Assembly (NCBI GenBank): GCA_947490605.1
Contig: CANLHE010000030.1
Coordinates: 1 to 7,593 of the forward strand
Length of the DNA stretch: 7,593 nt
Direction of reading: 5' to 3'
Source: Actinomycetota bacterium
GTDB taxonomy: Bacteria > Actinomycetota > Actinomycetes > Nanopelagicales > Nanopelagicaceae
The notes under the pieces were generated by a model. That model worked only from the letters and a program-made list of their open reading frames with translations, searched no databases and was not told where the DNA came from. Positions 1 through 6,757 of this stretch are shown here, one piece after another (the stretch's first letter is position 1; each line of letters begins with the position of its first letter). Position numbers and translations under genes: made by a program.

Positions 1-44
1 CTAATTACGCAGATTAAAACTCATGAGACAAGGTAGAATTACGT

Positions 45-50
45 CATAAT
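45..50 (+). promoter_or_regulatory. possible -10 box upstream of eno
   Basis: CATAAT matches five of six bases of the TATAAT consensus. It would place the transcript start near position 57, leaving a 23-nt leader that holds a weak ribosome binding site (TTAGG, 67–70) before the GTG start. No good -35 hexamer lies 16–18 bases upstream, so this is weak. Positions 1–34 may instead be the tail of an upstream gene: one + frame stays open to a TAG at 34–36. Confidence 0.25.
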
Positions 51-73
51 CAAAGAAAACAACAGTTAGGTAG

Positions 74-1357
<1,284 letters not shown>

Positions 1358-1364
1358 TTAATCA

Positions 1365-1817
1365 ATGGCCCGCCGTAGATTTTTTGCTGCTGGATTAGTT
1401 TCAACTTCACGTAAAACTATTCAGTCTGGCTTAAAAAAACGCGGCTTATCAAATCGAGCTTTAATTGTCGGAATAGTTTTATTTGCACTTGCTGTAACAC
1501 TTGCGCCACCAATTCAACATTACTTCACCCAAAAAGCACAGATTAATTCTCTGCGAACCCAGCTATCTGATAACCAAGCCATGTTGGATAAGGCAGCAGA
1601 TGAGTTAGCGCAATGGAATGATCCAGAGTATGTAGCAAGCCAAGCAAGAGCTAGGTTGCATTTTGTATTCCCAGGTGAGCGTCAATATATAGTTGTTGGA
1701 GATGATGCACTAGAAAATTTGAATGAGCAAACTAAAGTTTCAGAGCAACTTCCAGTAGGGCTTCCGTGGTACTCCAGATTAATTTCTTCAATCACCAGCA
1801 CAAATGTAAATCAATAA
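1365..1817 (+). CDS. ftsB: FtsB/DivIC-family septum formation initiator
   Basis: This is a 150-residue single-pass membrane protein of the FtsB/DivIC family. Members join FtsL and FtsQ in the divisome and help activate septal peptidoglycan synthesis. The N-terminus is basic (MARRR; KKRG near 24–27), which predicts a cytoplasmic tail. One hydrophobic segment follows at about 32–50. A heptad-like coiled coil (about 55–83) comes next, then the family hallmark WNDPEYVASQARARLHFVFPGE (84–105). The tail contains PWYSRL (134–139), common in actinobacterial members. Length and layout are normal. The gene begins 7 nt after eno without a clear Shine-Dalgarno sequence and ends 1 nt before the DUF501 gene, so translation is probably coupled within the operon. 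This eno-adjacent position is the standard actinobacterial one. The exact name (FtsB or DivIC) varies between annotations. Confidence 0.92.
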   Translation: MARRRFFAAGLVSTSRKTIQSGLKKRGLSNRALIVGIVLFALAVTLAPPIQHYFTQKAQINSLRTQLSDNQAMLDKAADELAQWNDPEYVASQARARLHFVFPGERQYIVVGDDALENLNEQTKVSEQLPVGLPWYSRLISSITSTNVNQ

Positions 1818-2243
1818 AATGGTTAATCCAGAAGCTGCATTTAATGCTGAAAAGCCAAGTGAAAAAGATTTAACTACTGTTGCAGCCCAATTAGGAAGAT
1901 CTCCTAGAGATGTTTCAGCAATTGCACATCGCTGCCCATGTGGTGAGCCAGATGTGGTGCAAACACCACCGCGATTGGCCGATGGCACACCTTTCCCAAC
2001 TTTTTATTACGCAACCTGCCCAAGATTAACTGGCGCTATTTCGACCCTAGAAAGCTCTGGTTTGATGACAGAGATGAATGAGCGATTACAGAATGATTCA
2101 GAGCTAGCGGGTAAGTACCTAGCAGCCCATATTGATTACGAGGCGGCAAGGTCTGCGTTAGCCAAGATTGAGAATATTCAAATACCAGAGCTTGATGGAA
2201 TTACGGCTGGCGGTATGCCTGACCGGGGTAAATGTTTACACTC

Positions 2244-2263
2244 TTTTATCGCATTTGATCGCA
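2244..2263 (+). repeat. 10-bp imperfect tandem duplication inside DUF501
   Basis: TTTTATCGCA (2244–2253) is followed directly by TTTGATCGCA (2254–2263), identical at nine of ten bases. The unit is not a multiple of three, so it shifts the DUF501 frame by +1. Excising either copy yields an in-frame family-consensus sequence, which marks the duplication as the lesion. Confidence 0.85.
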
Positions 2264-2374
2264 CACTCACTAGCTGCCGGTGTTGATGTAAATCCACTAG
2301 GGGATGAAGCTTTAAGTAAATTAAGTCAGTGGTGGCTTTCTAAGCCATGTAGTGAAATCAGTAATTTAATTAAT

Positions 2375-2380
2375 GAGGAG
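2375..2380 (+). promoter_or_regulatory. ribosome binding site of ppx
   Basis: GAGGAG lies 5 nt before the GTG at 2386 and fixes that start. It sits inside the 3' end of the DUF501 reading frame, and the start and stop overlap as GTGA (2386–2389). This is a classic translational coupling arrangement. Early termination at 2286 in the frameshifted gene would leave about 100 nt untranslated before ppx, so coupling may be weakened. Confidence 0.8.
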
Positions 2381-2385
2381 AGCAA

Positions 2386-3300
2386 GTGAGTAGAGTTGCC
2401 GCAATTGATTGTGGAACTAACTCTATTCGGTTATTAATTGCCGATATTGCTGGTGATAATTTTAAAGAGGTCTTGCGAACCATGGAGATTGTCCGTCTTG
2501 GCCAAGGAGTAGATCAAAATAAAGCATTTCATCCAGATGCAATTGCTCGAACCTTAAAAGCAGTTGAATTATTTCGAGATCAAATTGCAAGTAAAGGTGT
2601 TGAAAAAATTAGATTTTGTGCAACTAGTGCCACCAGAGATGCCACCAACCGGAATTTATTCATTGATGGTGTCAGAGAAATCTTAGGCGTTGAGGTTGAA
2701 GTAATCCCAGGTGAGGAAGAGGCAGAGCTTTCATTTATTGGCGCAACAAAAGAGTTTAGACAAAGTGATGCTCCCTTTTTAGTTGTTGATATTGGTGGCG
2801 GTTCAACTGAGTTTGTATTTGGAAGTGAAAAGGTAGAATTTGCAAAGAGTGTGAATATCGGATGTGTTCGAATGAGTGAGCGACATTTAAATACTCAACC
2901 ACCATCTATGGCCCAGATCGCCCAAGCAATTGTTGATATTGATATTGCAATTACTCAAGCAGCTGCTGTTGTGCCAATTACTACTGCGAAAACTTTGGTT
3001 GCAGTTGCCGGCACTGCTACAACTGTCGCAGCATCAGCTCTTGAGTTAACTGATTATGACCGCCACTTAATTCACCTTTCTAGAATCTCATCCGATAAAG
3101 TTCATAAGGCTGCGGCAAGTTTTCAATCTATGAATAAAGATCAAATCGCATCCTTAGGCTTTATGCATCCAGGCAGAATTGATGTAATCACAGCGGGCTC
3201 ATTAGTACTTTCTAGAATCATGGCAGCAACTGGAGCTGCTGAATTTGTTGCATCTGAGTCAGATATCTTGGATGGAATGGCTTGGTCCCTAATCAAATAG
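2386..3300 (+). CDS. ppx: Ppx/GppA family phosphatase (exopolyphosphatase-like)
   Basis: The Ppx/GppA family belongs to the ASKHA fold and removes terminal phosphate from polyphosphate or from pppGpp. At 304 residues this is the short, two-domain actinobacterial form without the C-terminal HD-like domains of E. coli Ppx. Visible motifs, in order, are the phosphate-1 loop AAIDCGTNSIRLLIAD (5–20); FCATSATRDATNR (77–89); GEEEAEL (109–115), which should hold the catalytic glutamate; the phosphate-2 loop DIGGGSTEF (135–143); and VAVAGTATTVAA (205–216). The conserved end is HPGRIDVITAG (261–271) and SESDILDGM (290–298). All are intact. The GTG start overlaps the end of the DUF501 frame and has a GAGGAG site. 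Mycobacteria carry a Ppx/GppA paralogue (Rv1026) in this same position after eno–ftsB–DUF501; reported activities of such proteins differ, so the true substrate is open. It acts in the cytosol. Confidence 0.93.
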   Translation: MSRVAAIDCGTNSIRLLIADIAGDNFKEVLRTMEIVRLGQGVDQNKAFHPDAIARTLKAVELFRDQIASKGVEKIRFCATSATRDATNRNLFIDGVREILGVEVEVIPGEEEAELSFIGATKEFRQSDAPFLVVDIGGGSTEFVFGSEKVEFAKSVNIGCVRMSERHLNTQPPSMAQIAQAIVDIDIAITQAAAVVPITTAKTLVAVAGTATTVAASALELTDYDRHLIHLSRISSDKVHKAAASFQSMNKDQIASLGFMHPGRIDVITAGSLVLSRIMAATGAAEFVASESDILDGMAWSLIK

Positions 3301-3350
3301 GCGAAGAATGAGATGAAATTGGCGGCGCAAAAGACAGGTAGATTTACCCC

Positions 3351-3457
3351 CTGAAGATTCGCCCCTGTAGCCCAATGGCAGAGGCATGCGACTTAAAATC
3401 GCACAAGTGTGGGTTCGACCCCCACCGGGGGCACGCTCAATTCCTGCGAATCTTCAG
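3351..3457. repeat. perfect 12-bp inverted repeat bracketing the tRNA gene
   Basis: CTGAAGATTCGC (3351–3362) is the exact reverse complement of GCGAATCTTCAG (3446–3457). The left arm covers 10 leader bases plus the first two bases of the tRNA; the right arm begins 12 nt past the tRNA's last base. In the precursor RNA the arms could pair and enclose the whole tRNA, stacking on or competing with its acceptor stem. No T-run follows the right arm, so it is not a simple terminator. No flanking target-site duplication is visible that would mark an insertion. Confidence 0.85.
3361..3433 (+). tRNA. tRNA-Leu (UAA anticodon) with short variable loop
   Basis: A full cloverleaf can be drawn. The acceptor stem is GCCCCTG with CGGGGGC (one G·U), discriminator A3433, and no encoded CCA. 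The D arm has three pairs, with a C·A mismatch where a fourth would be, and the loop sequence AATGGCAGA. The anticodon stem is TGCGA/TCGCA with loop CTTAAAA, so the anticodon is UAA (3394–3396), which reads UUA leucine codons. The T arm is GTGGG/CCCAC with loop TTCGACC. Tertiary pairs U8–A14, A15–U48, G18–Ψ55 and G19–C56 are all possible, so the fold looks functional. The oddity is a 5-nt variable loop (CAAGT): normal bacterial tRNA-Leu has a long variable arm and about 85 nt. The GGCAGA D-loop, A14 and A73 are leucine-like. It stands alone 60 nt after ppx. Charging by leucyl-tRNA synthetase is not certain. Confidence 0.85.
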
Positions 3458-3523
3458 CAAAGATTAAGTTTCAACTGGCTAGTAGGAATAGCAGTGGGAA
3501 TCGAGAATCATTAATATTTGTTT

Positions 3524-3566
3524 ACTACCTAAGTAAGTAAAACCAGAACTACCTAGCTACTTACTT
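3524..3566 (+). promoter_or_regulatory. repeat cluster in the YccA-like gene leader (possible operator or RNA hairpin)
   Basis: The leader holds an 8-bp direct repeat ACTACCTA (3524–3531 and 3548–3555, 24 bp apart) interleaved with a perfect 9-bp inverted repeat, AAGTAAGTA (3531–3539) and TACTTACTT (3558–3566). As RNA the latter forms a 9-bp stem with an 18-nt loop ending 4 nt before the ribosome binding site. A TAATAT at 3512–3517 could be the -10 box, but no matching -35 is visible. The rest of 3458–3523 shows nothing recognisable. Confidence 0.45.
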
Positions 3567-3570
3567 CTAT

Positions 3571-3578
3571 AGAAGGAG
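3571..3578 (+). promoter_or_regulatory. strong Shine-Dalgarno site of the YccA-like gene
   Basis: AGAAGGAG is close to the full anti-16S complement and lies 4 nt before the ATG at 3583. It is the strongest site in the window and decides this start. It contrasts with the weak or absent sites of eno, ftsB and the ABC ATPase gene. Confidence 0.85.
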
Positions 3579-3582
3579 ATGG

Positions 3583-4353
3583 ATGAAAAGCTCAAACCCT
3601 GTACTTGGCAAGGCATTTAATCAACCAAACAACATGCAGGTTGATCAACTAGAGCAAAGTTACAACGCTCCCGCCGCCTCATCAATTCGCACAGGTCGCA
3701 TGACCATTGAAGATGTCGTTGCGAAAACTGGATTTTTATTTGCGATATTAGTAGTTGTTGGCGCGATCGCTTGGGGTGCAAATTTAGGACAAGGCGCACT
3801 TCTAATTGGATTCCTTGGTGGCTTTGTTCTTGCCATGGTAATTAGTTTTAGTAAAACTATTAAGCCAGGTTTAGTTGTCACTTACGCTGCCCTACAAGGT
3901 TTAGCACTTGGAACAATAAGTAAATACTATGAAACTTTTTATCCAGGAATTGTTAGCCAAGCAGTAATTGGAACAATTGCAGCTTTTACTGGTGTGTTGT
4001 TTATGTATCGCAGCGGCAGACTTCGCGCGACTCCACAATTCACACGTGCAGTTATGGGCGCAGCAATTGGTTACTTCATTCTTGGTTTAGTCTCGTTAGT
4101 TGCATCATTCTTTGGCGTTGGCCAAGGTTATGGTTTCTATGGTGTCTCAGGTCTTGGTTTACTTCTTGCCGTAGCTGGCGTTGCCTTAGCTAGCTTCTTC
4201 CTAGTACTAGATTTTGATCAAATTGAAAAAGGTGTTGCAGCAGGAGTTCCAGAGAAAGAATCTTGGCGCGCATCCTTCGGCCTGATGGTAACTATTGTCT
4301 GGCTATATCTTGAGGTATTACGCCTACTTTCAATCTTGCGTAACAATCGATAA
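3583..4353 (+). CDS. Bax inhibitor-1/YccA family membrane protein
   Basis: This 256-residue protein is a polytopic inner-membrane protein of the BI-1/YccA (TMBIM) superfamily. Some members are pH-sensitive calcium channels (YetJ of Bacillus), and YccA of E. coli interacts with the FtsH protease. The role here is not known. The N-terminal 45 residues are polar and end in TGRMTIEDVVAKTG (37–50), the usual lead-in of actinobacterial members. Seven hydrophobic segments follow, roughly 49–66, 71–90, 96–112, 124–142, 155–178, 187–209 and 230–250. The family end is intact: LDFDQIEKGVAAGVPEKESW (209–228), then FGLMVTIVWLYLEVLRLLSIL (232–252). Asp210 and Asp212 lie where the family's acidic pH-sensing residue is expected; I cannot assign which one without an alignment. 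It has its own leader and a strong ribosome binding site, and a terminator follows, so it is probably a single-gene transcript. Confidence 0.93.
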   Translation: MKSSNPVLGKAFNQPNNMQVDQLEQSYNAPAASSIRTGRMTIEDVVAKTGFLFAILVVVGAIAWGANLGQGALLIGFLGGFVLAMVISFSKTIKPGLVVTYAALQGLALGTISKYYETFYPGIVSQAVIGTIAAFTGVLFMYRSGRLRATPQFTRAVMGAAIGYFILGLVSLVASFFGVGQGYGFYGVSGLGLLLAVAGVALASFFLVLDFDQIEKGVAAGVPEKESWRASFGLMVTIVWLYLEVLRLLSILRNNR

Positions 4354-4367
4354 ATAAAAGCTGTTCT

Positions 4368-4409
4368 AATCAGGAGTTGTGAGAGATCACAACTCCTGAT
4401 TGTTTTTAT
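4368..4409. terminator. intrinsic terminator, likely bidirectional
   Basis: AATCAGGAGTTGTGA (4368–4382) pairs perfectly with TCACAACTCCTGATT (4387–4401) around a GAGA tetraloop, and GTTTTTAT follows on the + strand. This is a textbook terminator for the YccA-like gene, 14 nt past its stop. On the − strand the same hairpin is followed, about nine bases later, by TTTTATTTA, so it may also stop the convergent MFS transcript. The right arm is exactly the last four codons plus stop of the MFS gene. Confidence 0.9.
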
Positions 4410-5631
4410 CGATAATTAAATCTTTCTTTAAATGTGAAGATCTAGTTTCTGGCAAAATGACTGACAATAAAATAGCAAAACACCAGATACCGGCTGAGAA
4501 TAAAAACGCAGCCTGGTAACTGTAGTTATCAGTTAAGAAACCTACCAAGATCGGCCCAACAATCATTCCGGCATCTCCTGCCATCTGCCATGCAGCAATT
4601 ACTTGCCCACCACGGCCGCGAATAATGTCACCGACCACACTGCCAGGTGCGGTTCCAACATAAGCACCACCTAAACCAAATAACGCCATTGAGATGAAGT
4701 AAAGAGTTGGATTGGTAGTAAATGAAAGCATTAATATTCCAAATAAAACAAAGGTGCTACCAAAAAGCAGAGCTGCTTTTCTTCCCTTTTCATCTGAGAA
4801 TTTACCTGCCTTAAGTAGAAATATTCCTTGAATTAACGCCCCGATAGTTATGCCTAAACCAGCAATAGATGCGGTTGAGTTAAGTTTTTCGGTAACAAAT
4901 AATGGCAAAATTGATGAGCGCAATCCAAATAAGACCCAGTTATTTAAAAATGCTATAACCAAAGCTATTTGATAAGGACGAAGCCTTAACGCTTGGCTTA
5001 ATGTAGTTTGCCCAATTTCACTAGTTGGAATATCAACTTTAACTCCTAGCCGTTTTTCACTTAAAAAAACTAATGCAGTTATGCCAGCCATTGCTAAGGT
5101 AATTGAGTAAACAAAAAATGGTGCACGGAGTGAAATGCCGGCAAGGATTCCACCAAATGCAGGACCTGCAACTCCACCAACTAGAAATCCACCGTTATAT
5201 AAAGATTGTGCTCTGGCTCGATAATCATCACTTACCGATCTCATTAGTAATGAGCCAGCTGATACTGAAAACATTGATGAGCCAAGTCCGCCTAGCGTTC
5301 TAAATGTTAATAGCTGGGCGTAACTTTGAGATAGTGCAGTTAAGAAAGTAAAAAAAGAAATCATAAACAACCCAAAGCCAAGAACTGCCCGTTCGCCAAA
5401 CCTATCGACTAGCTTTCCAGAGATTAAGCCAGATGAAAACCGCATAATTGCAAAGCTAGAAATAATCAGACCAATAGCTGTTTTACTAACGCCAAACGAT
5501 GAAGCAAAAATAGGAACTGCTGGGATTATTAAACCAAAACCAACTGCAACAAAAAACGCAACGGCAGATAGAACTGAAACCTCTCGCGGGAGCTGTGCGA
5601 AAGGGTTTCTGCTTAATCTATCCCGCTTAAT
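4387..5631 (-). CDS. MFS transporter, probable 12-helix drug:H+ antiporter type
   Basis: Major facilitator secondary transporter of the inner membrane, most like DHA1-type efflux proteins; the substrate is not predictable. I extend it upstream of the first ATG (5445) because the open frame encodes a typical start: LSRNPFAQLPREV, then first helix FFVAVGFGLIIPAVPIFA. Starting at 5445 would begin inside helix 2. Motif A follows as GKLVDRFGERAVLG (72–85 in the extended protein). Motif C is GGVAGPAFGG (152–161) in helix 5, a mark of antiporters. A second motif-A-like loop is GKFSDEKGRK (276–285). The C-terminus is basic and cytoplasmic. The extended length is about 414 residues, normal for the family. 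The frame has a TAA at 5634–5632 and no ATG, GTG or TTG before 5445; ATT at 5631–5629, 10 nt after a GAGG, is the best candidate. The exact start is uncertain; the identity is not. Confidence 0.85.
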   Translation of the reverse strand: MKRDRLSRNPFAQLPREVSVLSAVAFFVAVGFGLIIPAVPIFASSFGVSKTAIGLIISSFAIMRFSSGLISGKLVDRFGERAVLGFGLFMISFFTFLTALSQSYAQLLTFRTLGGLGSSMFSVSAGSLLMRSVSDDYRARAQSLYNGGFLVGGVAGPAFGGILAGISLRAPFFVYSITLAMAGITALVFLSEKRLGVKVDIPTSEIGQTTLSQALRLRPYQIALVIAFLNNWVLFGLRSSILPLFVTEKLNSTASIAGLGITIGALIQGIFLLKAGKFSDEKGRKAALLFGSTFVLFGILMLSFTTNPTLYFISMALFGLGGAYVGTAPGSVVGDIIRGRGGQVIAAWQMAGDAGMIVGPILVGFLTDNYSYQAAFLFSAGIWCFAILLSVILPETRSSHLKKDLIIDKNNQEL

Positions 5632-5732
5632 TTAACTACCGCCTCACCAGTTGCCTCAGATCTAGAAAAAGGTGTTTTCCTATATCTAATTTAGGATCAC
5701 TAACTGTAAATGACGAATAAGAATCAGATGAT

Positions 5733-5761
5733 TACGAGTATATCCACCTTTGGCTTATAAT
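5733..5761 (+). promoter_or_regulatory. promoter of the ABC exporter operon, leaderless type
   Basis: A perfect TATAAT (5756–5761) lies 6 nt before the ATG at 5768. The usual spacing puts the first transcribed base at or within a base or two of that A. A partial -35 (TTACGA, 5733–5738) stands 17 nt upstream. No Shine-Dalgarno sequence precedes the ATG. Leaderless mRNAs are common in Actinobacteria. Stretch 5632–5732 otherwise holds no recognised gene; it must also contain the divergent MFS promoter. Confidence 0.75.
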
Positions 5762-5767
5762 TAAAAC

Positions 5768-6757
5768 ATGAAGAGCATTGTTGCTGAAAACCTAATTAAG
5801 ACCTATAACAAAGGCAAAGTTAAAGCACTTGATGGATTAAATCTTGATGTTGAAGAAGGAACTGTTTTAGGCGTGCTAGGCCCAAATGGTGCGGGCAAAA
5901 CAACAACTGTGCGAATTCTTGCCACACTTCTTTCACCTGATTCTGGCAAAGCAACAGTTGCCGGGATTGATGTATTAAAACACCCAGATGAGGTTAGAAA
6001 AATAATTGGATTATCTGGGCAATATGCAGCTGTTGATGAAACATTAACTGGGTGGGATAACTTAATTATGTTTGGCCGGCTTTATCATTTATCTGCAAAG
6101 CAAGCAAAAGAGCGAGCAGTTGAATTACTTGAACAATTCTCATTAACCGAATCAGCAAAGAGACCAATTAGAACTTACTCTGGTGGCATGAGACGCCGAT
6201 TAGATTTAGCTGCCTCATTGATTGTTAAGCCAAAGGTTTTATTTTTAGATGAACCAACCACTGGTCTTGATCCAAGAGGACGCCAAGATATGTGGGGAGT
6301 AATCGATGAGTTAGTAAAAGGGGGCGTTACCTTATTACTAACAACTCAGTATTTAGAAGAGGCAGATCATCTTGCAGATGAGATTGCAGTAATTGATCAT
6401 GGAAAAGTTATTGCTCGCGGAACATCTGACACGTTAAAGAAACAAGTTGGTGGTGAGCGCCTTGAGATCGTAGTTGAAAATCAACATCTAGCAGCGGCTA
6501 AAGAAATTGTGGCAAAGGTAAGCGGAAGCGCAATAAATGTAGATGAAGGACTTCGACAAATTTCAGCTCCCGTCACAACTGGAAGTAAAGCGTTAATTGA
6601 AGCAGCCAAATTACTTGATGAAAAAGGTATTCATCCATTAGATATTGGTCTCAAGCGACCATCACTTGATGATGTTTTCTTATCTTTGACTGGACATATA
6701 GCTGAAGAAAAAACTGAAGAGGTAGTAGACCCTAAGGCCAAACGAGGTGGAAGATAA
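5768..6757 (+). CDS. DrrA-family ABC exporter, ATP-binding subunit
   Basis: This is the ATPase of an ABC-2 type exporter in the daunorubicin-resistance (DrrA) family. It powers export with the permease encoded next to it and sits on the cytoplasmic face of the membrane. The 329 residues give a full nucleotide-binding domain plus the C-terminal extension typical of DrrA. Motifs are Walker A GPNGAGKTT (38–46), Q-loop Gln85 (GLSGQYAAVD), signature YSGGMRRRLDLA (137–148), Walker B VLFLDEP (157–163) with Glu162, and D-loop GLDP (167–170). The switch position is Gln194 (LTTQYLEEAD) instead of histidine, which is normal in this subfamily. The tail has LKRPSLDDVFLSLTG (295–309), a DrrA hallmark. Expression is probably leaderless. 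The stop overlaps the permease start by one base (TAATG). The substrate cannot be told from sequence; drug or lipid export are both known for the family. Confidence 0.95.
   Translation: MKSIVAENLIKTYNKGKVKALDGLNLDVEEGTVLGVLGPNGAGKTTTVRILATLLSPDSGKATVAGIDVLKHPDEVRKIIGLSGQYAAVDETLTGWDNLIMFGRLYHLSAKQAKERAVELLEQFSLTESAKRPIRTYSGGMRRRLDLAASLIVKPKVLFLDEPTTGLDPRGRQDMWGVIDELVKGGVTLLLTTQYLEEADHLADEIAVIDHGKVIARGTSDTLKKQVGGERLEIVVENQHLAAAKEIVAKVSGSAINVDEGLRQISAPVTTGSKALIEAAKLLDEKGIHPLDIGLKRPSLDDVFLSLTGHIAEEKTEEVVDPKAKRGGR

Larger units (their letters stand above)
1819..2389 (+). pseudogene. DUF501 family protein, frameshifted by a 10-bp duplication
   Basis: The family is conserved in Actinobacteria between ftsB and ppx; its function is unknown. 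From the ATG at 1819 the frame gives QLGRSPRDVSAIAHRCPCGEP (24–44) and DGTPFPTFYYATCP (55–68), both typical of DUF501, then GGMPDRGKCLH (131–141). After that it goes out of frame and stops at 2284–2286 (155 residues, ending TSCRC). The missing conserved end, LIAHSLAAG then NPLGDEAL, continues in the next frame from about 2255 to a TGA at 2387–2389. Deleting one copy of a 10-bp tandem repeat (2244–2263) joins the two exactly, giving KCLHSLIAHSLAAG and a 186-residue protein of normal family length. The restored end overlaps the ppx start by GTGA, as expected for an intact operon gene. Gly137 stands where I recall Val in relatives. This may be a real, recent mutation or a sequence error. A truncated product could still retain the N-terminal core. 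Confidence 0.88.

Noticed and set aside
2168..2389. A separate 73-residue gene starting at the ATG at 2168
   Set aside because: Its second half is the displaced C-terminus of the DUF501 protein; its first half is the out-of-frame shadow of the same gene and has no ribosome site.
3301..3350. Possible tRNA promoter (TTGGCG at 3319–3324 with GATTTA at 3341–3346)
   Set aside because: Spacing is 16 but the -10 match is poor; the tRNA could equally be cotranscribed with ppx.
5103..5303. Open frame on the + strand inside the MFS gene
   Set aside because: It lies fully inside a well-supported coding region on the other strand, with a composition expected of an antisense shadow.
5683..5710. Possible MFS promoter on the − strand (TTTACA at 5710–5705, TAGATA at 5688–5683, 16-nt spacer)
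   Set aside because: The -35 is good, but the -10 matches only three of six bases and lacks the conserved final T, so it is not strong enough to list.
6347..6352. Missing H-loop histidine in the ABC ATPase (Gln194)
   Set aside because: TTQYLEEAD with glutamine is the normal form in DrrA-type ATPases, so it is not a defect.
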